Below, piece after piece: positions 1 through 6,630 of a DNA stretch of 9,464 nt. The notes below the pieces were generated by a model, which worked only from the letters and a program-made list of their open reading frames with translations, ran no database searches and was not told where the DNA came from. Origin of the DNA: an uncultured Roseburia sp. (GTDB lineage: Bacteria > Bacillota > Clostridia > Lachnospirales > Lachnospiraceae); the NCBI GenBank assembly GCA_905206195.1, contig CAJLGN010000029.1:1-9464 (forward strand), in the 5' to 3' direction. The translations under genes were made by a program, and so were the position numbers. The number at the start of each line of letters is the position of its first letter. Within the stretch, counting starts at the first letter, position 1.

Positions 1-54
1 GGCGAAAAAGAAGTTCAGCGCAAGATCTACCCCGGCTATGTCTTTGTCAAAATG
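1..54 (+). pseudogene. nusG: NusG N-terminal domain fragment
   Basis: Reading from base 1 gives GEKEVQRKIYPGYVFVKM, which matches the conserved part of the NusG N-terminal (NGN) domain around the RK-[FIL]-[FY]-P-GYVxVKM signature. NusG binds the RNA polymerase clamp and modulates pausing and termination. After the Met at 52-54 the frame no longer resembles NusG, which should continue with a segment like xxxDxxWYxVRNTxGVTGFVG, and it stops at 118-120. The remaining sequence instead reads, in another frame, as the body of a HAD phosphatase. The fragment is open at the window's left edge, so the upstream part cannot be seen. It could also come from a NusG paralogue such as LoaP. I am fairly sure of the family, less sure whether the junction is biological. 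Confidence 0.7.
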
Positions 55-829
55 GCCAGAGGGCAAGATTTCGGCGTCCACAAGGGAAGCGATACAGCGG
101 GCGCGAGAGAAGGGGCATAAAATGGTTGTCTGCAGTGGGAGGAGCCGCTTTCAGATTTATGATGAGCTTTTAGCGCTTGGTTTTTCCGGGATTGTCGGAG
201 GTGCAGGCGCGTTTGTGGAGGTGGACGGGCAGGAGATTTACCACGCTTATATTGACGAGGAGCACCGAAAGAGCAGTTATGAATATTTGGAGAAGAACAG
301 CATTTTATATTGTTATCAGGCGAATGACAGCGTGGTGCTGACGGAGCGAAGCCTTGCAGGGATCGTGGAGATCTATAAGGGGCTTGGCATGAGCCAGGAG
401 CGTTTGGACCGCCTGATTGGGCGGATGCATCTGACGCAGGAGCCGTGGAAAAATGCGCGCAATGAGAAGATTATCTACTACAACGCACCGTTTTCCGTCG
501 AGAAAGTGCATGCGGACATGGCGCCGTATTTTGATGTGGTAGCGATTAGTCTGGATGGTCTGGACGAGTATTCCGGGGAGATTGGGATCAACGGCATCAA
601 CAAGGCAACCGGGATGGAGCTGTATTTAAACCATGTGGGGATCCGGCGAGAGAACTGTATCGCGGTGGGAGATGGGCCAAACGATTTGCAGATGATGGAA
701 TACGCGGGCGTTGGAGTTGCGATGGGCAATGCCAGGGACGATGTTAAAAAACGGGCGGATATGGTGACGACGGCCATCGGGGAGGATGGAATTTACAGGG
801 CGTTTGAGGTGTTGGGATTGATGAACTGA
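38..829 (+). CDS. 5'-truncated Cof-type HAD-superfamily phosphatase
   Basis: This is a Cof/YbjI-like HAD hydrolase, a family that dephosphorylates sugar phosphates and other small phosphate esters in the cytoplasm. Motif II is visible as VVCSGRS (Ser about residue 33 from the ATG at 38), motif III as the Lys in GINKATGM (about K189), and motif IV as GDGPNDLQMM (about 211-220), followed by AGVGVAMGNA. Motif I, the DxDGT that carries the nucleophilic Asp, is absent. Clear homology begins only near PEGKISASTREAI (base ~56), and the upstream bases belong to a nusG-like frame. The ATG at 38 is therefore probably not a natural start, and the frame stays open to base 2. As it stands the product should be catalytically dead. 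The intact gene likely encodes about 270 residues. The next gene starts 16 bases downstream, suggesting co-transcription. Confidence 0.8.
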   Translation: MSLSKWPEGKISASTREAIQRAREKGHKMVVCSGRSRFQIYDELLALGFSGIVGGAGAFVEVDGQEIYHAYIDEEHRKSSYEYLEKNSILYCYQANDSVVLTERSLAGIVEIYKGLGMSQERLDRLIGRMHLTQEPWKNARNEKIIYYNAPFSVEKVHADMAPYFDVVAISLDGLDEYSGEIGINGINKATGMELYLNHVGIRRENCIAVGDGPNDLQMMEYAGVGVAMGNARDDVKKRADMVTTAIGEDGIYRAFEVLGLMN

Positions 830-845
830 GCATAGGGGGTACTCC

Positions 846-1691
846 ATGGAAAAGAAAAAAGTCCGGGCGGCGGCGATAACTGTTTTTGGAATACTCCTGG
901 CGGTAGCAGCAGTGCTGGGAGGCTACACGGAGCAAAGCGAGATGGCGATGCTCCAGGATGCCATGCGAAATCTCAAGCGTGTCGACAACCTACAGATGGC
1001 ATATTCCTATGCCTACGCAAAGGATGATAGCTATGGGGAGGATTCTGTGGAGGTCTGGGCGGATATGCTCACCGGAAGCTGGGTCGGAGAATACAAGACT
1101 ATGGACGAGGACGGGACCAGACTTTACCTTAGACAGTTTTGTGACGGGCAGAGCGTTTACAATTATGTGGACTGGAGCGGAGAGTGGGCAGTGCAGGCGG
1201 GCGAGAGCACCTGGGTGCCAAATCTTGAGAGTCTCACAGCGCTTGTGTATCGTGCGGAGGATATCCTTGAGACGAGGACGTGGGAGGAGGATGGAGACCA
1301 GAAGATTTCTTATGTTTTCACGCCGGAGTATCTACAGCAACAGCATGAAAAAAGATATGCGCACATGCGGGAATCCTATGAGCGGTATCAAAGGGAAGGG
1401 GCTTCAGAGGAAGAGTTGTACAATGTTGCACTGTCAGTGGACCAGTATGAGAAGAGCCGGTACGAGCAAATTGTCGTGACCTACACGTTGGATCCGGAGC
1501 AGATCCTCCGGAGTATGGAGTGCACTGCGACCATGGTTGCACCTGAGCTTACGCCGGATGAGACTGGCCGGATGAGACTGGGGGAGGAGCGGGAGACCAA
1601 GCTGGTACTTCGGATTGATGTACAGCGGTACAACCAGGGCGGAATCCTCAATAAGATCGCGCAGTGCAGAAGTGAACTGCTATATGAATAA
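846..1691 (+). CDS. Hypothetical membrane-anchored or secreted protein
   Basis: I do not recognise this 281-residue protein. The N-terminus has lysines (MEKKKVR) followed by a hydrophobic stretch at about residues 8-26 (AAITVFGILLAVAAVLGG). This fits a signal peptide or an uncleaved signal anchor. No lipobox Cys is present. The exported part is polar and acidic, with alternating patterns suggestive of beta strands at about 45-130 (for example VEVWADMLTGSWVGEY and LYLRQFCDGQSVYNYV), then a charged, Tyr/Glu-rich and probably helical segment at about 165-215, then more strand-like sequence. The pattern recalls LolA-like or lipoprotein-type ligand-binding folds, but that is only an impression. 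A GGGGG run at 835-839 precedes the ATG. The gene follows the HAD gene after 16 bases. Its TAA stop lies in the left arm of a long palindrome that could end its transcription. Confidence 0.75.
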   Translation: MEKKKVRAAAITVFGILLAVAAVLGGYTEQSEMAMLQDAMRNLKRVDNLQMAYSYAYAKDDSYGEDSVEVWADMLTGSWVGEYKTMDEDGTRLYLRQFCDGQSVYNYVDWSGEWAVQAGESTWVPNLESLTALVYRAEDILETRTWEEDGDQKISYVFTPEYLQQQHEKRYAHMRESYERYQREGASEEELYNVALSVDQYEKSRYEQIVVTYTLDPEQILRSMECTATMVAPELTPDETGRMRLGEERETKLVLRIDVQRYNQGGILNKIAQCRSELLYE

Positions 1692-1853
1692 CAAAAAATA
1701 GAGCTGCTGAAAAATGCTGAATCAACCTGTGAGTTCTGCGCGGTGGAAACAAGAATTAGCCGAGATTAAGTTTACGTCGGGGCGTTCCTTGTTTCCATCA
1801 GACAGAAACTGAAGATGAAAGTTGCATTTTTCGGCAGCTCCATTTTTATTTAT
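1688..1853. repeat. 166-bp imperfect palindrome (MITE-like element or bidirectional terminator)
   Basis: Every paired segment shares one axis of symmetry (1770.5). The arm gagctgctgaaaaatgc at 1701-1717 pairs with 1824-1840 over 17 positions with one G-U. Bases 1688-1699 pair with 1842-1853 at 10 of 12 positions, ttctg at 1734-1738 pairs with 1803-1807, and 1742-1753 pairs with 1788-1799 (tggaaacaag with cttgtttcca at its core) over 12 positions with one wobble. A short ccga/tcgg stem caps the loop. An A-rich left edge and T-rich right edge give a U tract on leaving the stem in either direction, so it could terminate both convergent genes. Its length and nested arms are also typical of a non-autonomous inverted-repeat element. 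No transposase is present. Confidence 0.7.
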
Positions 1854-1885
1854 CTGCCAAAAAGACTGTTCCGGCACTTTTTGTT

Positions 1886-1904
1886 GCGGACTCCTGATGT
1901 CCGC
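1886..1904. other. Small perfect hairpin downstream of the alpha-beta gene
   Basis: GCGGAC at 1886-1891 pairs perfectly with GTCCGC at 1899-1904 around a 7-base loop, 18 bases past the stop of the minus-strand oxidoreductase gene. On the minus strand it is followed by AACAAAAAG rather than a U tract, so it is not a classical intrinsic terminator by itself. It may protect the mRNA 3' end or assist the larger palindrome further downstream. Confidence 0.35.
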
Positions 1905-1921
1905 TGGGATAGGAAAGCTGG

Positions 1922-4510
1922 CTACAGCAGCGGGTGTTCGGCTCTCGCACACAGTCTGGTGAAACGGCGGTCGATCTCTGCCTGAATCTCCTCCACGATG
2001 GGGTGGTACTCGTCTTTTAACAGGTGTTTGGTTCTTCCCATCATGCCGAACCATTCGCTGACCGAAATCTTCTTTTCTTTTTTTCTTGGGTCATAATTGA
2101 GTGTTGTAATTCCACGTTCAATCTCATAAAGCGGAAAATAGCAGCAGTCTACGGCGGCCCCAATGACGCTTCTCTCCAGGTTTGGCTTATCATTCCAGTT
2201 GAGTGGGCAGGCGGAGAGAGCCTTGACGTAGGCGGTTCCAAACTTCCTCGAGTAGGCTGCAGCTTTTGCAGCTTTCCTTATGAAGTCCGTCGGATTGGAT
2301 TCGGCGACCGTCGCGACATAGGGGATGTGGGTCGCCGCCATCAGCTCGGGGGTGTCCTTGTGGAAAAAGGTTTTTCCGTACTGTGCCCTTCCGCCGTGGG
2401 AGGTGGAGCTCTTCGCCCCCATCGGGGTGGAGTAGGAGAGCTGGTAGCCGGTATTCATATAGCCGCCATTGTCATATTCAAAGAGAATCAGCTTGTGACC
2501 GCGCAGGGCCGTCCCCAGCGCAGAGCCCATCCCGATGTCCATACCGCCGTCCCCGCTGACCATCAGAAACGTGATCTCGCCCTCGGGGTACTCCCCGCGC
2601 TTTTGCTTCTGGTGAAATACTTCCACAACGCCGCTTAAGGTGGCGGCCCCGTTCTGGAAGAGGTTGTGCAGATAAGGGATGCGGAATGCCGTCTTGGGGT
2701 ATCCGGTAGTCACAACCATGCCGCATCCGGTCTGGAAGAGAATCACTACATTTCCCTCGATACCTTTTAGCATGAGGTTCACATTCACCGGGATGCCACA
2801 GCCCGGGCAGGCGCCGTGGCCGGGGGCGACGCGCATCGGCATGGCGGTAGTTTCCTTTAACAGACCGCCCTTCACGATCATTTTCCCGGTCTCTTCATCG
2901 AAGGCGCAGGTGGTGATGCCCTTGACGGTGTCTTCCTGTGTGAGGGGTTTGAAATATTGTGGCTGCATGGCTGCGGAGTCTGCGTTTGAGTTGGTGGATG
3001 TTGGTCCGCCTGCTGTAACGCCAAAGTAATCAAATTCCGAGGCGTTGGCGGATAGTCCCTCGCGCAGGAGGGCGATTGCGTCCTCCACGGAAAAGTCTTT
3101 TCCTCCGAGACCGTAGATTCGGGAGATGACGCGCGGGCGCCCGACAGCGCGCGTGTACAAAGAGCCATCCGTGTCGGGGATAGCCGCGCCGGAACCATCC
3201 GCAGGGACGTCGTGCGTAGCGTCGTGCGTATATACCGAGCCTTCGGTGTCGGGGATAGCCGCACCGGAGCCATCCGCCGGGGCAGAAGGCACAGTAGCAT
3301 GTGTATAGATCGAGCCTTCGGTGTCGGGGATAGCTGCGCCGGAGCCATCCGCCGGGACGGCAGGGTTTACTGGGGCGGTCGTGAAATTGCCGACGGAGCA
3401 GGAACAGCCCTGCAGAGCCGCTTTAATTTCCAGCGACATATTTCCGCCGCCCGCGCCGTAGCTGTCCTGCCGGTCTGCAACAACGATTGTTTTTGCATTT
3501 TTGCAGAGGTCACACAGTGCCTCCGCGGGGAAAGGGCGCAGGACATAGAGCGTGATGACGCCGGCTTTTATGCCGTCTTTCCGCAGGATATCGACCGCCT
3601 CCATCGCCGTGTGGTAGGAGGAGCCGAGGACGAAGAGGAGGATGTCTGCATCCTCGTTGCGATAGCCCTCACAGAGGGAGAGTGTGCGCCCGGACAGCGC
3701 GCGGTATTCCTCGAAAAGTCCCGGCAGTTTTTTGCGCGCCTCCTCCATGGCGAGGTGGAGCTGGTAGCGGTTGTTGATGACGTCCGGCTCGTTCATATAG
3801 GAGCCGATCGACACCGGGTGCGCCAGATCAAGCACGCTGTAAAAACAGTTTTCCCCGGTGGAGGAGTCCTTGGCAAAGGCGGAGGTATTGAGATTGTCGC
3901 TCGAGAGCTTGGGGCCGATATAGTTCTGGACAACCGCGTCATCCGAAAAGACAAAACACTTTCGCTTCTGGTGGCTGGTAAAAAATCCGTCGAAGGCGAC
4001 GACCACCGGCAGGCTCACGGCCTCCGCCAGCTTTAACGCGACGAGGTTGAAATCGTACACCTTCTGCGGCTCGTCCGCAAAAAGGATGATCCAGCCAGTG
4101 TTTAACATATACATGATATCGCTGTGATCGCCCTTGATGCACAGGGGGCCTGATATGGTGCGGCAGGCCACATTCATGACCATGGGCATTCTGGTGCCGG
4201 ACTGTACCGGGAACTGTTCCAAAGCGTAGAGAAGGCCGTTGGCGCTGGTCGCGTTAAAAACTCTGCCTCCGCCGGCGGAGGCGCCATAGCAAATCCCGGC
4301 GGCGCTGTGCTCGCCCTCCGCGGCGATCAGCGCGATATCGTGCCCACCCTCAGCGCGCATGACGTCGAGGTTCTCCGCAATCTGTGTGGAGGGGGTGATG
4401 GGGTAGTAGCCCATCACGTGGTAATTGATCTGTTTTGCGGCGTAAGCGGCGAGTTCGTTGCCGCTGTCGTACATGATTTTTTGTTCTTCCATAATTACAA
4501 TGTTCTCCAT
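1922..4510 (-). CDS. 2-oxoacid:ferredoxin oxidoreductase, fused alpha-beta subunit
   Basis: This cytoplasmic enzyme subunit oxidatively decarboxylates a 2-oxoacid to an acyl-CoA and passes electrons to ferredoxin. The alpha (pyrimidine-binding) part covers about residues 12-485, with YYPITPSTQIAE (35-46), AAEGEHSAAG (63-72) and NATSANGL (86-93) typical of POR_N. The beta part covers about 530-862, with the TPP motif GDGGMDIGMGS (653-663) and DNGGYMNTG (680-688). Cys568 and 571 (CPGCG), Cys596 (TGCGM) and Cys768 (ACPLNW) match the four ligands of the proximal 4Fe-4S cluster. Domain II of alpha carries an insertion with three 25-residue repeats (386-460). A Ser/Thr/Asn-rich linker (about 488-526) joins the halves. 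The gene lies 36 bases after the gamma-delta gene. The start may instead be the ATG at 4492, which has GGAGA 11 bases upstream, whereas the ATG at 4510 has no clear site. Substrate (pyruvate, 2-oxoglutarate or branched-chain) cannot be assigned. Confidence 0.92.
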   Translation of the reverse strand: MENIVIMEEQKIMYDSGNELAAYAAKQINYHVMGYYPITPSTQIAENLDVMRAEGGHDIALIAAEGEHSAAGICYGASAGGGRVFNATSANGLLYALEQFPVQSGTRMPMVMNVACRTISGPLCIKGDHSDIMYMLNTGWIILFADEPQKVYDFNLVALKLAEAVSLPVVVAFDGFFTSHQKRKCFVFSDDAVVQNYIGPKLSSDNLNTSAFAKDSSTGENCFYSVLDLAHPVSIGSYMNEPDVINNRYQLHLAMEEARKKLPGLFEEYRALSGRTLSLCEGYRNEDADILLFVLGSSYHTAMEAVDILRKDGIKAGVITLYVLRPFPAEALCDLCKNAKTIVVADRQDSYGAGGGNMSLEIKAALQGCSCSVGNFTTAPVNPAVPADGSGAAIPDTEGSIYTHATVPSAPADGSGAAIPDTEGSVYTHDATHDVPADGSGAAIPDTDGSLYTRAVGRPRVISRIYGLGGKDFSVEDAIALLREGLSANASEFDYFGVTAGGPTSTNSNADSAAMQPQYFKPLTQEDTVKGITTCAFDEETGKMIVKGGLLKETTAMPMRVAPGHGACPGCGIPVNVNLMLKGIEGNVVILFQTGCGMVVTTGYPKTAFRIPYLHNLFQNGAATLSGVVEVFHQKQKRGEYPEGEITFLMVSGDGGMDIGMGSALGTALRGHKLILFEYDNGGYMNTGYQLSYSTPMGAKSSTSHGGRAQYGKTFFHKDTPELMAATHIPYVATVAESNPTDFIRKAAKAAAYSRKFGTAYVKALSACPLNWNDKPNLERSVIGAAVDCCYFPLYEIERGITTLNYDPRKKEKKISVSEWFGMMGRTKHLLKDEYHPIVEEIQAEIDRRFTRLCARAEHPLL
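3131..3355 (-). repeat. Three in-frame 75-bp tandem repeats inside the alpha-beta oxidoreductase gene
   Basis: Three consecutive units of exactly 75 bases encode 25 residues each. Residues 386-410 and 411-435 both begin PADGSGAAIPDTEGS, and 436-460 begins PADGSGAAIPDTDGS. Each continues as (I/V/L)YT(H/R) and then a variable tail. The plus-strand landmark gtgtcgggga recurs at 3171, 3246 and 3321. Cores of the units are nearly identical at DNA level, especially the two at 3226-3357, with the third more diverged. This indicates expansion by slippage or unequal recombination that kept the frame. The units fall between the AALQG strand and PRVISRIYGLGGKDF of alpha domain II, likely a surface loop. 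Confidence 0.9.
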
Positions 4511-4546
4511 TCTTGCAAAGTGCGGTGTTGTTTTTGGATCATTCGG

Positions 4547-5638
4547 TCACACCACACCGCCGTCCACGCGTTTCTCGTCCATATAGGAATCACTGGTGAT
4601 CCAGGAATTCGCGCCGCCCTCCTCATATTTGATTGCGTTTGGCAGCAGGTGCTGGTTGGGGACGAACCAGGGCTTTTTGGGGTAATCCTTTTCCAGAGCA
4701 GTGACCAGCGCGTTTGTGGGGCAGACTTCCACACAGCGCAGACAGCCTTTGCAGTGGTAATAGTCCAGCCCCTGATTCACCATGCATTCCTTGTCCTTGT
4801 AGACGCCCGGTGCGAATTGGAACACCATGTCCGGGCAGGTGGAATCACACAGACCACAGTTGATACATTTTTCCTGAATAAAAAGCGGGATATAACCCTC
4901 TCTGGAGGGGGAGAGATCGTTGGAGATCGTGCTCCCGGCTCTCGGGTTTACACCGCCGATGGGCGCGTTGGCAAAGCCCCAGACAAAAGATTCTTTGGTT
5001 CCGGTGGGGAGGGGTTCCAGATTCTGTTCTCCGGAAAATTTTTCGAGGCGCTCGTAGCCGAGGCGCAGTCCCGCCAGATTTGCCTCAATGAGAGCCGGGT
5101 ATTTCTGTCCGATGGTGTCCCTGCAGAGCTGCTCGGTGGCGTCTGGCGGAATGAAGCCAGACGCTTTGGCAATGGCGCCCAGCATGACCATGTTGATGCG
5201 AGAATGGGATTCCATCGCGATGGCCAGTGCGTCCAGACAATATAGCTCTCCCATAGAAATATGGTATTTTTCTGCCGCTTCATCTGGAGATAAGGGGGTG
5301 TTTAAAACGATTTTGGTCTCCGCGGAGACGCCGTCCAACACGGGGTATGTGCCGATCAGCCCCTCGTGGAACAGGCCGAGGATGTGGGGATGAGTCACAG
5401 GGCTGTTAATCCGCAGCGGCTTGTCGCTCTCGCTCCAGCGGATGTAGGCCTTGACGGGCGATCCTCGCTTCTCGGAGCCGTAGCTGGAGAAGCTCAGGGA
5501 GTTCAGGGAGAGGGAGAGCGCTCCAAGCTCCCCCAACATTTTTCCGCAGAGATTGGCGCCAAGGCCGCCGATGCTCTCTAAGCGTATCTCAAAATAGCCG
5601 TGTTCATTGGTGATGGGCAGAATAGAAGTGTTGCTCAT
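4547..5638 (-). CDS. 2-oxoacid:ferredoxin oxidoreductase, fused gamma-delta subunit
   Basis: This 363-residue protein is the electron-transfer partner of the alpha-beta subunit. Residues about 14-195 form the gamma (POR) domain, beginning with the glycine-rich GYFEIRLESIGGLGANLCGK, followed by SSYGSEKRGSPVKAYIRWS, and ending in a helix-rich region. Residues about 248-315 form a delta-type 2x[4Fe-4S] ferredoxin domain with CxxCxxCxxxCP twice: C258, C261, C264, C268 and C296, C299, C302, C306. These clusters would carry electrons from the TPP site to ferredoxin. The frame is open further upstream, to 5929, but that would overlap the regulator gene. The ATG at 5638 has GAGGA 5 bases upstream and starts at the expected gamma N-terminus. 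The alpha-beta gene follows after 36 bases, so the two are almost certainly one operon and one enzyme. Confidence 0.92.
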   Translation of the reverse strand: MSNTSILPITNEHGYFEIRLESIGGLGANLCGKMLGELGALSLSLNSLSFSSYGSEKRGSPVKAYIRWSESDKPLRINSPVTHPHILGLFHEGLIGTYPVLDGVSAETKIVLNTPLSPDEAAEKYHISMGELYCLDALAIAMESHSRINMVMLGAIAKASGFIPPDATEQLCRDTIGQKYPALIEANLAGLRLGYERLEKFSGEQNLEPLPTGTKESFVWGFANAPIGGVNPRAGSTISNDLSPSREGYIPLFIQEKCINCGLCDSTCPDMVFQFAPGVYKDKECMVNQGLDYYHCKGCLRCVEVCPTNALVTALEKDYPKKPWFVPNQHLLPNAIKYEEGGANSWITSDSYMDEKRVDGGVV

Positions 5639-5643
5639 ATGGT

Positions 5644-5648
5644 TCCTC
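5644..5648 (-). promoter_or_regulatory. Ribosome binding site fixing the gamma-delta start
   Basis: On the minus strand GAGGA lies 5 bases before the ATG at 5638. It decides the start against a much longer open frame reaching back into the regulator gene. Confidence 0.7.
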
Positions 5649-5697
5649 GCTTTCGGTCGTGTCATGCGGGCGGCAGAAAAGAGTTGTAAAAACATCT

Positions 5698-5711
5698 GCA
5701 TGAAAACATGC
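5698..5711. promoter_or_regulatory. GCATG-N4-CATGC palindrome upstream of the oxidoreductase operon
   Basis: GCATG at 5698-5702 and CATGC at 5707-5711 form a perfect inverted repeat with an AAAA spacer, 60 bases upstream of the gamma-delta start. A second near-palindrome, TATG-TG-CATA, lies at 5735-5744. They could be operator sites for a separate promoter of the oxidoreductase genes. They do not match the TGTTG-type palindrome upstream of hcp, and I found no convincing -35/-10 pair here. Confidence 0.25.
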
Positions 5712-5796
5712 GCCCGTATGCAATATGGAATCAGTATGTGCATATTTTGGAAAAAAATTCGATTTGCTGAGATGAAAAATAAGAAAAAGTTTGTAT

Positions 5797-5816
5797 CAAG
5801 CTGGCGCGCCCGCTTG
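5797..5816 (-). terminator. Probable leaky terminator after the regulator gene
   Basis: CAAGC at 5797-5801 pairs with GCTTG at 5812-5816, with GG/CC (5803-5804 and 5809-5810) extending the GC-rich hairpin past one mismatch. On the minus strand this hairpin begins 10 bases past the regulator stop. It is followed by ATACAAAC and then a T-rich stretch (TTTTTCTTATTTTT). The T tract starts 8 bases late, so termination may be partial, allowing read-through into the oxidoreductase genes. Confidence 0.45.
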
Positions 5817-5825
5817 GGAGGGGGG

Positions 5826-6491
5826 TTATTGATCCTTGTCAAGCAGGGTAAAATGGTTTTTTTCCACTTGAATGAATCCATCCGCCTGCATCTTCCCCAG
5901 CTCATTGGACAGTGAGCTTCGGTCCACATTTAGATAGTCCGCGAGCTGCTGTCTGTTAAATTGGATGGTAAAGCTGTTGCTCCCACTGCGTGTCGCCTGT
6001 TCGGACAGAAAAGAGAGCACTCTCCCACGTATGGATTTGGGGGAGGTATGAAAGATTTTTCTGGAAAGATTCAAGTTCTTCTGCGCAAAGATGAACATCA
6101 TGTTGCGAATCAGTTTATTGTGGTAACCGCACGCGGTTTGGCAGGTCTCAAAAATCTGCTCCGCGTCGAGAAACAATATCGTGGAATCCTCCACCGCGAC
6201 CACATGGACCATCAACGTTTCTCCCGGAATGCAGGCGTAGGTCTCCGCAAAGACATGACCGGGCCCAACGTGCGACAAGATATTTCTATTGCCCCACACA
6301 TCATCGCTCTCGACGGAAACCCGTCCGCTCAGGACAATGCCCAATGAGCGGATGACGTCCCCGGCATAATAGATGACCTCCCCCCTTTTGTAGTGTTTTT
6401 CAACTGCATTTAGGCAGCTTAACATTGATTCAATTTCTTCGGGCAAAATCCCGCGGAACAGCGGCGTCCTTGACAAAAAAGTAAAATCCAT
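5826..6491 (-). CDS. Crp/Fnr-family transcriptional regulator (HcpR-like by context)
   Basis: This 221-residue cytoplasmic DNA-binding protein has an N-terminal cyclic-nucleotide-binding-type beta barrel (about 8-120; landmarks LFRGILPEEIE, KRGEVIYYAGD, GIVLSGRVSVE, GHVFAE). A dimerisation helix (about 122-148) and a C-terminal winged helix-turn-helix (about 155-218; FNRQQLADYLNVDRSSLSNELGKMQADGFI) follow. The recognition helix RSSLSNELGKM lacks the RExxSR pattern of Crp and Fnr, so the half-site should differ from TGTGA or TTGAT. No Fnr-like N-terminal Cys cluster is present; the scattered cysteines (C26, C87, C117, C121) do not form one. Any ligand, such as the haem or NO reported for HcpR proteins, is unproven. 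GGAGA lies 5 bases before the ATG. Its position divergent from hcp suggests it controls that operon and itself. Confidence 0.88.
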   Translation of the reverse strand: MDFTFLSRTPLFRGILPEEIESMLSCLNAVEKHYKRGEVIYYAGDVIRSLGIVLSGRVSVESDDVWGNRNILSHVGPGHVFAETYACIPGETLMVHVVAVEDSTILFLDAEQIFETCQTACGYHNKLIRNMMFIFAQKNLNLSRKIFHTSPKSIRGRVLSFLSEQATRSGSNSFTIQFNRQQLADYLNVDRSSLSNELGKMQADGFIQVEKNHFTLLDKDQ

Positions 6492-6505
6492 ATTTTCTCC
6501 AATCT

Positions 6506-6530
6506 TGTTGGTATAACAACATACATGTTG
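6506..6530. promoter_or_regulatory. Candidate Crp/Fnr operator between the regulator gene and hcp
   Basis: TGTTG at 6506-6510 and CAACA at 6517-6521 form a perfect 5-base inverted repeat with a 6-base spacer, the 16-base geometry of Crp/Fnr operators. An overlapping perfect palindrome, CAACAT-AC-ATGTTG, spans 6517-6530, so half-sites alternate and two registers are possible. The first register is centred at 6513.5, about 41.5 bases before the predicted hcp start near 6555, as for a class II activator site. On the other strand the block covers the predicted first bases of the regulator transcript, consistent with autorepression. Confidence 0.55.
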
Positions 6531-6548
6531 ATTTTAGTATAGTATGAT
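6520..6548 (+). promoter_or_regulatory. Predicted hcp promoter
   Basis: TATGAT at 6543-6548 is a good -10 element (5 of 6 bases), with a poor -35 (CATACA, 6520-6525) at 17-base spacing. A weak -35 next to an operator is typical of an activator-dependent promoter. A consensus TATAAT also lies at 6605-6610, but it would start transcription right at the ribosome binding site (AGGAGG, 6618-6623), leaving an unusually short leader. Confidence 0.4.
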
Positions 6549-6564
6549 GACTCTGCAAAATCAA
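6536..6564 (-). promoter_or_regulatory. Predicted promoter of the regulator gene
   Basis: On the minus strand TTGATT (6564-6559) and TATACT (6541-6536) are separated by exactly 17 bases. This places the start site near 6529, about 38 bases before the ATG and inside the candidate operator block. Confidence 0.5.
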
Positions 6565-6630
6565 GCATGAGGCAGATGATTCTCACTGCCGATTGCGTTA
6601 AAATTATAATTTATTTCAGGAGGAATTATC

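Noticed and set aside
3131..3355. The repeats as a CRISPR array
   Set aside because: The units are head-to-tail, 75 bases, in frame, and lack short uniform repeats separated by unique spacers.
3212..4036. A 274-codon plus-strand open frame opposite the alpha-beta oxidoreductase gene
   Set aside because: It lies antisense to a strongly conserved enzyme, has no family resemblance and no convincing ribosome binding site. It is explained by the GC-rich third positions of the real gene.
4307..5245. A 312-codon plus-strand open frame opposite both oxidoreductase genes
   Set aside because: It spans the ends of two convincing minus-strand genes and the gap between them, with low-complexity His/Val-rich sequence unlike a real protein. 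It is a shadow frame.
5639..5929. N-terminal extension of the gamma-delta subunit to base 5929
   Set aside because: It would overlap the regulator gene, the sequence resembles no protein, and a good start with GAGGA exists at 5638.
6568..6585. TGAG-N10-CTCA as a second regulator site before the TATAAT at 6605
   Set aside because: The arms are only 4 bases and the spacer is 10, unlike Crp/Fnr sites. The match could easily be chance.
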